The notes under the pieces were generated by a model that saw only the letters and a program-made list of their open reading frames with translations, ran no database searches and was not told the origin of the DNA. From Bin125 sp026705025 (lineage in GTDB: Bacteria; Chloroflexota; Dehalococcoidia; Bin125): DNA of 64,000 nucleotides. Positions 56,774 to 64,000 of the stretch are shown here, one piece after another. The stretch covers positions 124,001-188,000 of the forward strand of contig JAPPBN010000004.1 in the NCBI GenBank assembly GCA_026705025.1, given 5' to 3'. Position 1 is the first letter of the stretch. Each line of letters begins with the position of its first letter. Made by a program: the position numbers and the translations under genes.

Positions 56774-57436
56774 TTATCCGTGACCAATGTTCTCCGACGT
56801 GTAGTGCTCCTTGCGCACCAGGATCGTCAGGCGCGGGCCTGGCGGGAACAGGAATGGGCGCAGCGGCAGCGTCTGCACCCAGGCGAAGCCAGCGTCGTAG
56901 GCGAGCTGTCCCAACTGACCGAATGTGCGCAGATGAGGCGGGGGACCACTCAGGCCCAGCAGGGACGACCAAACGGCGTTGACCGCGGCGGATCGTGATC
57001 GCGCGATCTCCCACAGCACGGCGACGCCGTTGTGGTCGAGCACCCGCCAGAGTTCCTCCAGCACGCGCAACGCTCGCTCGTCGTCCCAATGGCGCAGTTG
57101 GTGGGGGACGACGGCGAAGTCGAAGGAGCCGTCCTGATAGGGCAAGCGATGCGGCTCCGCGCGGACGACGAGCATGTCCTTCGTCTCGGCATGCGCACGC
57201 GCATCGCAAAGCACCGCGTGCGGAGTCGGTTCAAGTCCTGCCGTATCGGCGATTAGCGCAGCGAGCGGCGGCGAATCCGGGCCGAGCACAAGCAACCGCT
57301 CGACCGGGGCCATCGCGGTCAAGGCGATCAACTGCGGCGCTGGGGAATCTTCAAGCGCGAGACGCGGTTGCCCGCGCCACCAACGCCGTAGCGCCGGGGG
57401 GATCGCCAGCAGCGGAGCGGCGCCGGGCTGGAGCAC
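56774..57436 (-). CDS. Class I SAM-dependent methyltransferase-like protein
   Basis: From the GTG at 57436 this is 220 residues, starting four bases after the gyrB stop. It has a class I methyltransferase pattern: an initial strand RLLVLGPDSPPLAALI where the GxGxG is degenerate, acidic loop ALCD-type, a motif IV-like SFDFAVVPHQLRHW, and the following VLEELWRVLDHNGVAVLWE (the 'xxExxRVLxPGG' segment). Substrate unknown. A longer frame (to 57505) would overlap gyrB. As the P-loop-like motif I is weak, SAM-binding might be impaired, but the fold is recognisable. Confidence 0.65.
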   Translation of the reverse strand: MLQPGAAPLLAIPPALRRWWRGQPRLALEDSPAPQLIALTAMAPVERLLVLGPDSPPLAALIADTAGLEPTPHAVLCDARAHAETKDMLVVRAEPHRLPYQDGSFDFAVVPHQLRHWDDERALRVLEELWRVLDHNGVAVLWEIARSRSAAVNAVWSSLLGLSGPPPHLRTFGQLGQLAYDAGFAWVQTLPLRPFLFPPGPRLTILVRKEHYTSENIGHG

Positions 57437-57440
57437 GGGG

Positions 57441-59501
<2,061 letters not shown>

Positions 59502-59641
59502 CGTGCAAATCCTGACACAGGCGAAACCGCGCCGCGCGGCGAATACCGGGACCAGTGGCCCACACCGGTACTCTGGGTACGTTCAGTTTACCACTGGCAT
59601 AACGCCTGGAACACACAATTCCGCACCGGAATGAGGCCTGA

Positions 59642-60151
59642 ATGACGAGCTGGCGAGAGCGATTGCGTCTCACCGATCCCGGTGTCGCTCGCGACGCGGT
59701 CTTGCAGGCGCTGCCCGAGCGGATCGACGACCTCTCGCCCGTCGCCGTCGTGCGCAACGCGATCAACGACACCTCCGGGCGCGTCTGGGCCCAGGTTCGA
59801 TCCGAGCTGGTCTTCCGACCCGAATTCGAGCCCGCCCTCGACGGCCTGTCCGGCTTCTCCCACCTCTTCGTCATCGGCTGGATGGGCGACGTAACGGACG
59901 AAGGCCGAGCCCTGCTCAAGCTGCATCCGTCCGGCGGCGAGGACACACCGGAGGTTGGCGTCTTCGCTACTCGAACGGCGCACCGGCCCAACCCGCTCTC
60001 GATCTCGATCTGCCCGCTCGAATCGGTCGACGGCAACATCGCCAAGGTGATCGGCCTCGACCTCGTTAACGGCACCCCGGTGCTTGACGTGAAGCCCTAC
60101 GTCACCTTCTACGACTCCTTCGACTCGACGATCCCCAAGTGGGCGGAGTAA
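59642..60151 (+). CDS. TrmO/TsaA-type tRNA m6t6A37 methyltransferase
   Basis: This 169-residue protein is of the TsaA-like (UPF0066) family, whose E. coli member TrmO N6-methylates t6A37 of tRNA-Thr. Motifs: PVAVVRNAINDTSG..., GLSGFSHLFVIGWM, the signature GVFATRTAHRPNPLSISI (usually GVFATRSPxRPNPIG) and the late NGTPVLDVKPYVTFYD. Length is close to the core module; E. coli TrmO has a C-terminal extension that is absent here. Its substrate could differ. The NUDIX gene starts seven bases downstream. Confidence 0.85.
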   Translation: MTSWRERLRLTDPGVARDAVLQALPERIDDLSPVAVVRNAINDTSGRVWAQVRSELVFRPEFEPALDGLSGFSHLFVIGWMGDVTDEGRALLKLHPSGGEDTPEVGVFATRTAHRPNPLSISICPLESVDGNIAKVIGLDLVNGTPVLDVKPYVTFYDSFDSTIPKWAE

Positions 60152-60157
60152 GGATCG

Positions 60158-60649
60158 GTGCCGCGGCTGCGCAGCAACATCGTCGCCGTCTACGTCGTCC
60201 GCCCGGCGGAAGACGGGGTCGAACTGCTCATGCTCCAGCGACCGGATAGCCACCGCTTCGCCGGCGCCTGGCAGACCGTGGGCGGCCACGTCGAGGAGAA
60301 GCGAGGCGAGACCGCCTGGCAAGCCGCGCTCAGAGAATTGGATGAGGAAACCGCCCTCAATGTCGAGCGCTGGTTCCGCATCGACCGTCCCGAGACGTTC
60401 TACAACCCCGAAAACGACACCATCTACCTCGTCCCCGCCTTCGCTGCCCTCGTGGCGGCCGGAGCAGAGCCAACGATCTCCGACGAGCATCAAGCCTGGC
60501 GCTGGCAAACCGCCGAAGACGCCGCCCGCTCGGTCGACTGGGCGGCGATGCGTGACTCGATCCTGACGGTCGGCGAAGCGCTCGCCGATCCGGATTCGCC
60601 CGGCCTGGGTGTCACCGAGATGTATCCCGATGAACTTGGCGCCGACTGA
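60158..60649 (+). CDS. NUDIX hydrolase
   Basis: This 163-residue protein has a complete NUDIX box: GGHVEEKRGETAWQAALRELDEET (G-x5-E-x7-REUxEE). It is preceded by the strand VVRPAEDGVELLMLQRPDSH and followed by a strand region WFRIDRPETFYNPENDTIYLVPAF. The start is GTG at 60158, seven bases after the trmO stop; AAGGA precedes it. The substrate (nucleoside diphosphate derivative, for example a dihydroneopterin-triphosphate or sugar-nucleotide type) cannot be set. It is cotranscribed with trmO. Confidence 0.9.
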   Translation: MPRLRSNIVAVYVVRPAEDGVELLMLQRPDSHRFAGAWQTVGGHVEEKRGETAWQAALRELDEETALNVERWFRIDRPETFYNPENDTIYLVPAFAALVAAGAEPTISDEHQAWRWQTAEDAARSVDWAAMRDSILTVGEALADPDSPGLGVTEMYPDELGAD

Positions 60650-60732
60650 GTTCAGGTTCCACGCTTGCCGAGGGAGTCGGCAATGGGCACTGAGAGACTG
60701 ACCATCTCCCTCGACCGTGCAACGATGACCCC

Positions 60733-61818
60733 ATGACCTCGATCGGACTGATCGGCTTTGAGCGCTCGGGCAAAACGACGCTATTCAACGCCCTGACCGG
60801 AGCGGGGCGGCCCACAGGATTCTCCACCCATATGGAGCCGCATGAAGGTGTCGTCCCGGCCGCCGACGCCCGACTGAACAAGCTCTCCGACCTCTACCAG
60901 CCCAAGAAGACCACGCCGGCCGTGCTCGACGTGGTCGATTTCCCCGGCGCAGGCTTCGCCGGCGCGCTGGGCGGCAGCAACGAGCCGCCGTCGAGCCGAT
61001 TGCTGGACCAGCTTTCGCAACTCGACGCGCTGGTCCACGTTGTGCGCGCCTTCGACAATGACGCAGTCCCCCATCCCGCCGAACGCATCGATCCCGAGGG
61101 CGACATCGAGGCAATGCAGCTGGAGCTCACCTTCGCCGACCTGGCGCTGATCGAAAAGCGCCTCCAGCGCATCGCCGACGAGACCAAGTCGATGAAGGCG
61201 GCGGAACGGGTCGCCATCGACAGGGAGACGGACCTGCTGCGCCGCCTGCAAATCCACCTCGGCGACGGCGGCACATTGCTCGACGCTCCCCTGTCGGAGC
61301 TTGAGCGCGCCGACATCCGCCACTACCGCTTTCTCACCGAACGACCGATGCTGACCATTTTCAACGTCGACGAAGAGTCAGCCGCCGAGGATGCGATCGA
61401 GGGAATCGCACTCTCGGCGCGGCTGGAGGAAGAACTGCGCGAGTTCGCCGACGACGAAGCGGCCGCATATCGCGAGGAGCTCGGCGTCGGAGCCGGCGCG
61501 GTCGAGACAGCGCTCCAGGAGACATTTCGCCTGCTCGGCCTGCGCACATTCTTCACCGTCGGCCCTGACGATTGCCGCGCCTGGAACGTCCGGGCCGGTG
61601 ACACCGCGCCTCAGGCGGCCGGCAAAATCCACACCGACTTCGAGCGAGGCTTCATCCGCGCAGAAGTCGTGCGTTGGGATGATCTGCTGGATTGCGGCGC
61701 CGCAGTTGGAGCGTCGGGAGCAGAGGCCGAAGCGAAGAAGCGCGCTCAACTGCGCACAGAAGGCAAAGACTACGAAGTCCAGGACGGTGACGTCCTGCAC
61801 ATCCTCTTCAACGTCTGA
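60733..61818 (+). CDS. YchF/OLA1-like ATPase
   Basis: This 361-residue P-loop protein has the YchF architecture: G domain, helical insert (about 125-190) and a C-terminal TGS domain, with FERGFIRAEVVRWDDLLD and KDYEVQDGDVLHILFNV as the TGS core. The P-loop GFERSGKTTLFNAL differs from the usual GLPNVGKST. The G4 position has NVDE in place of NKxD, the change that makes YchF prefer ATP. The segment VVPAADARLNKLSDLYQPKK is characteristic. It may be a divergent YchF rather than the housekeeping one. Confidence 0.88.
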   Translation: MTSIGLIGFERSGKTTLFNALTGAGRPTGFSTHMEPHEGVVPAADARLNKLSDLYQPKKTTPAVLDVVDFPGAGFAGALGGSNEPPSSRLLDQLSQLDALVHVVRAFDNDAVPHPAERIDPEGDIEAMQLELTFADLALIEKRLQRIADETKSMKAAERVAIDRETDLLRRLQIHLGDGGTLLDAPLSELERADIRHYRFLTERPMLTIFNVDEESAAEDAIEGIALSARLEEELREFADDEAAAYREELGVGAGAVETALQETFRLLGLRTFFTVGPDDCRAWNVRAGDTAPQAAGKIHTDFERGFIRAEVVRWDDLLDCGAAVGASGAEAEAKKRAQLRTEGKDYEVQDGDVLHILFNV

Positions 61819-61848
61819 CCAGTCGAACCCGGGACGTATCCTGACGCC

Positions 61849-62685
61849 ATGGCCAACTCCGCCGAAATCGCCCGCGCCCTGCTGGTAGCTGCCCGCGAGG
61901 GTCCGGCCGTCGCTTCATGCACTGTCATGGGTACGACCGACGGAGTCGAAGTCATGCTCGGCGCGAAGATGCTGGTCTACGAGGACCGGAACCTGGGCGA
62001 GATCGGCGGCGGCCAACTCGAAGCGGCCGTGACGGACTTCGGACGCAGAGCGATACCCAAGCACCTCGTCCAGACCTGCGCCTTCACTCCTGGCGGCGAA
62101 CTGGTCGAGGGCCGCCGCGCGATCGAAGCCGCCGACGCCATTGTCGAAGTCCTCGTCGAAGTGGTCGAGCCGGCTGCGACCCTGTTGGTGGTCGGTGGCG
62201 GACACGTCGGCCTCGCCGTCGGTCAGCTCGGCGCGATGTTGGGCATGGAAGTGGCGATCATCGACGACCGCGAGGATTACGCCAACGAGGACCGCTTCCC
62301 CTATGAGGCCAATGTGATCTGCGGCGACTTCGGCGAGGAACTCGAGCGCTTCCCAATCACTGCCAACACCTACATCGTGCTCGTCTCACGCGGACACAAG
62401 GTTGACGAACTCGCGCTACGCGCAGTGGCCGAGCGCGGTGCGGGCTACATCGGGATGATCGGGTCCAAACGCCGCACCCACACCGTCCTCCAGCACCTGG
62501 CCGAAGAGGGAATCGAACCGCAGGTGCTGGACAAGGTCTTCACGCCGATCGGCCTCGATATCGGCGCGGAGACCCCAGAAGAGATCGCCGTGTCGGTGCT
62601 GGGCGAGATCATCCTCGTCCGTCGCGGGGGCGGCGCGCAGCCAATGTCGGAGCACGGCCGCATGCTGGCCTCCAACCGGCGCTAA
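61849..62685 (+). CDS. XdhC family protein (molybdoenzyme maturation)
   Basis: This 278-residue protein has the N-terminal XdhC/CoxI domain (VASCTVMGTTDGVEVMLGAK, GEIGGGQLEAAV) and a C-terminal Rossmann domain with VVGGGHVGLAVGQL, acidic DDRED, and the late GYIGMIGSKRRTHTVLQ plus PIGLDIGAETPEEIAVSVLGE segments. XdhC loads sulfurated molybdenum cofactor into xanthine dehydrogenase or CO-dehydrogenase-type enzymes. No such molybdoenzyme gene is in the window. A second gene with only the N-terminal domain follows after a palindromic repeat (62698-62732). Confidence 0.9.
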   Translation: MANSAEIARALLVAAREGPAVASCTVMGTTDGVEVMLGAKMLVYEDRNLGEIGGGQLEAAVTDFGRRAIPKHLVQTCAFTPGGELVEGRRAIEAADAIVEVLVEVVEPAATLLVVGGGHVGLAVGQLGAMLGMEVAIIDDREDYANEDRFPYEANVICGDFGEELERFPITANTYIVLVSRGHKVDELALRAVAERGAGYIGMIGSKRRTHTVLQHLAEEGIEPQVLDKVFTPIGLDIGAETPEEIAVSVLGEIILVRRGGGAQPMSEHGRMLASNRR

Positions 62686-62697
62686 ACTGCTATTGAG

Positions 62698-62732
62698 CCC
62701 CTCTCCCTCTGGGAGAGGGTTAGGGTGAGGGC
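62698..62732. repeat. CCCTCTCCC...GGTGAGGGC palindromic repeat
   Basis: This copy lies between the two XdhC-type genes, in the plus orientation: CCCTCTCCCTCTGGGAGAGGG followed by TTAGGGTGAGGGC. It is close to those at 22275, 24850 and 25784. It adds a strong stem in the intercistronic mRNA. Confidence 0.85.
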
Positions 62733-62763
62733 AACTCCCCGATCCGGAAGAGGTACGCCGAGC

Positions 62764-63081
62764 ATGCCACAGGACGAGGTCTACGAAGCAATGTCCAGCG
62801 CCTTCAATCAGGGTGCGCCGGTTGCGCTGGCCACGGTCGCCCAGACGCTCGGTTCGACGCCGCGCAAGACTGGCGCCAAGATGCTGGTCCGCGAGGACGG
62901 CACGTTCGTCGGCACGATCGGCGGCGGTTGCGGCGAGGCTGAGGTCTGGCAGGAAGCGATGGACGCCCTTGAAGACGGCGACGCCCGCATGGTCACCGTC
63001 GACCTGACCGAGCCGGTCGACGGCGAGGACAAGATCTGCGGCGGGATCATGCGCATCTTCGTCGAGAAGCTCGAGGCCTGA
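62764..63081 (+). CDS. Stand-alone XdhC/CoxI N-terminal domain protein
   Basis: From the ATG at 62764 this is 105 residues made only of the XdhC_CoxI domain: VALATVAQTLGSTPRKTGAKMLV, then DGTFVGTIGGGCGEAEVW with the GGGCxEA motif that carries a conserved Cys, and DKICGGIMRIFVEKL. It is the counterpart of the first domain of the preceding gene and keeps the GGGCGE and ICGG motifs that are modified there (GGGQLE). The two genes may therefore form a split two-subunit XdhC, with the Cys in this subunit. The upstream frame includes the repeat and is not coding. Confidence 0.88.
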   Translation: MPQDEVYEAMSSAFNQGAPVALATVAQTLGSTPRKTGAKMLVREDGTFVGTIGGGCGEAEVWQEAMDALEDGDARMVTVDLTEPVDGEDKICGGIMRIFVEKLEA

Positions 63082-63103
63082 TCCCAGGCGCGCGGGGATT
63101 CCG

Positions 63104-63478
63104 ATGCCAGACACCGCCGTCAATCCGACCAGCGAGGTCGAACTCAAACTGCCCGACGATCCGCGGGTCACGCCGCTCGTCCGCCGTCTGGCGATCGAAA
63201 ACTGGGAGATCTACCGCGACGGCGCCCTGCGCAGCGGCATGCCGATCGTCGCTGCCTGGATGGACATCTACGTCGATCGCGAAGACAGAACACTGTTCTT
63301 CGTGGCGATCCACTGTGACGCGACGCGCCAGGAGACGCGGGATTTTAGGGATTCGCTCAGCCATCTCACACAAGCGTGGTTTGACGGACTACCCGAGGAC
63401 GAGTATGAGGTTGCCTCGTTGATACCGTTCACGTTCGCCGGCGTGAAGCGCAACGAGCAAGCCGTCAATAGCGCTTGA
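63104..63478 (+). CDS. Hypothetical protein paired with a HEPN gene
   Basis: I do not recognise this 124-residue product. It starts 23 bases after the XdhC-domain gene. It has a helical first third (RVTPLVRRLAIENWEIYRDGAL), a strand-rich middle (PIVAAWMDIYVDREDRTLFFVAIHCDA) and a C-terminal part ending IPFTFAGVKRNEQAVNSA. There is no nucleotidyltransferase GSxxxG motif, so it is not the usual MNT partner of HEPN proteins. Its end overlaps the beginning of the HEPN reading frame, which suggests coupled expression, as in toxin-antitoxin pairs. The gene might instead belong to the XdhC operon. Confidence 0.6.
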   Translation: MPDTAVNPTSEVELKLPDDPRVTPLVRRLAIENWEIYRDGALRSGMPIVAAWMDIYVDREDRTLFFVAIHCDATRQETRDFRDSLSHLTQAWFDGLPEDEYEVASLIPFTFAGVKRNEQAVNSA

Positions 63479-63893
63479 TCCCATCGAATCAATTGAGCTG
63501 GCTGAGCGCCTGCTTGCCAATTCGCGGCGCGACGAATCTTCCTGTCGGACCGCCATCAATCGCTTCTACTACGCATGTCACTTGACCGCGCGAGACCAAC
63601 GCTACGGTCTCGATGCCAAAAACCACCAGGGCCGCCGACCACCCCATCAAGCCATCCTCCGTGTTGTGAGGGAGCAGGCCGGTTCCGATCTCGCAAGAGA
63701 CCTTGAAGATCTGAAGCGCATGCGTGAGGTCTCCGACTACATCCTCGACTCAGAGCATCCCGAGACTCGTGCCGTCTTCGCTGACGCCGGGGTCTCCGAC
63801 TGGTCTGAGCTAGCCGACGAAGCCGCGGCTCTCACTCGCGACCTGCTCCCCTTCTTGGAGGCCATTCCTGCCGCCCCAATGCAGGATGCATAA
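63468..63893 (+). CDS. HEPN-domain (UPF0332-like) protein without a canonical start codon
   Basis: The reading frame continues well upstream of the first plain start (TTG at 63582): SCRTAINRFYYACHLTARDQ, the typical HEPN helix 'RxYYaxfhxArA', lies before it. In-frame there is no ATG, GTG or TTG after the stop at 63444-63446. The natural-looking beginning (A-L-D-P-I-E-S-I-E-L-A-E-R-L) follows an ATA at 63468. From there it is 141 residues. The HEPN RX4-6H is not clear (RYGLDAKNH has a 7-residue spacing; a RRPPH follows). It overlaps the preceding gene by 11 bases. An ATA/ATT start, an error or a recent mutation are possible. Confidence 0.6.
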   Translation: MALDPIESIELAERLLANSRRDESSCRTAINRFYYACHLTARDQRYGLDAKNHQGRRPPHQAILRVVREQAGSDLARDLEDLKRMREVSDYILDSEHPETRAVFADAGVSDWSELADEAAALTRDLLPFLEAIPAAPMQDA

Positions 63894-63926
63894 GCAATCG
63901 CCCGCTCCGTGCAGGGAACACTGGTA

Positions 63927-64000
63927 AGCTAGGAACCAGCCGCCCGTACCGGGCCGTTCCGGCATTGTCAGGCCGGAAGGGAAGTCCGAGGCGACGCGCC
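63927..64000 (+). ncRNA. Structured RNA, 5' part, possibly RNase P RNA (cut by window end)
   Basis: After the HEPN gene there is a non-coding stretch with a 10-bp stem, one mismatch (arms 63954-63963 and 63972-63981, eight-base loop). It is followed by GGGAAGTCCGAGG, which resembles the GGAAAGTCCGG (P4, CR-I) of bacterial RNase P RNA. A preceding AAGCT...ACCAG...GCCGCC run resembles the P1/P2 strand. One A of the highly conserved GAGGAAAGUCC is missing, so the match is imperfect. The GGAAGG could instead be read as an SRP RNA tetraloop, but the SRP AGCAGC is absent. The remaining part is outside the window. Confidence 0.35.

Noticed and set aside
63927..64000. Signal recognition particle RNA
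   Set aside because: GGAAGG is present, but the nearly invariant AGCAGC partner strand is missing and the long stem fits RNase P P3 better; not excluded.

Overview
This is a GC-rich (mid-60s % by eye), gene-dense chromosomal window from a free-living bacterium. Several features suggest an uncultured, aerobic, heterotrophic Chloroflexota (SAR202/Dehalococcoidia-like) organism: lipoproteins with long Gln-rich linkers, an expanded set of acyl-CoA-dehydrogenase-fold enzymes, CitE-type lyases, split XdhC-type factors, a ferredoxin:thioredoxin-reductase-like protein and a dnaA/gyrB/obgE neighbourhood. The phylum is an inference; no rRNA is present to settle it.

Layout. 1-7.8 kb: end of a CocE/NonD hydrolase, then a mostly minus-strand block with a YjbR protein, rho, a small transaldolase, a 4-TM protein bracketed by two unusual repeat arrays, pyrG coupled to a MoaD-like ubiquitin-fold protein, and an unknown gene. 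8-12.7 kb: two secreted fibronectin-III proteins, an M16 peptidase and two CitE-like genes. 12.7-19.4 kb: a catabolic-looking cluster of four paralogous flavin-monooxygenase/acyl-CoA-dehydrogenase-like genes, divergent from a true acyl-CoA dehydrogenase and a MaoC hydratase. 19.4-28.4 kb: orphan Dam methylase with a DUF402 protein, purA, a 4-TM protein, a cysteine-less TlpA-like protein, a crotonase, a solitary HTH gene between long direct repeats, a cytochrome c and two SnoaL-like paralogs. 28.4-37.1 kb: oligopeptide-type ABC transporter (two permeases and a Tat lipoprotein), a large lipoprotein, an Asp-box repeat protein and an acyl-CoA carboxylase carboxyltransferase. 37.2-39 kb: accessory island with HicB, a lipoprotein and a second solitary HTH gene. 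39-46.5 kb: minus-strand operon rpsO-pnp-dapB-asd-aldo/keto reductase-dapA plus a small gene, joining RNA decay with lysine/diaminopimelate synthesis. 46.7-52.7 kb: a GIY-YIG gene inside short terminal inverted repeats, an FTR-like protein, pepA, PAP2, YbjQ, coaBC and coaX. 53-59.5 kb: origin-like region with dnaA, a DnaA-box cluster, obgE, nadD, a methyltransferase and gyrB. 59.6-64 kb: trmO, NUDIX, a YchF-like ATPase, two XdhC-type genes, a small gene overlapping a HEPN gene that lacks a normal start codon, and the 5' part of a structured RNA cut by the window end.

Several families of palindromic repeats are scattered between genes: ATTCCCGC-type hairpins, the CCCTCTCCC...GGTGAGGGC element, the CCCCGCA...TGCGGGG hairpin and a 48-bp CTCCCCCC element. 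They sit in front of genes, flank the HTH genes and bound the GIY-YIG gene. These repeat/protein associations, the phased repeats around the 4-TM gene and the HEPN pair are the most novel-looking parts. No CRISPR array, prophage, classical insertion sequence, rRNA or tRNA was seen.
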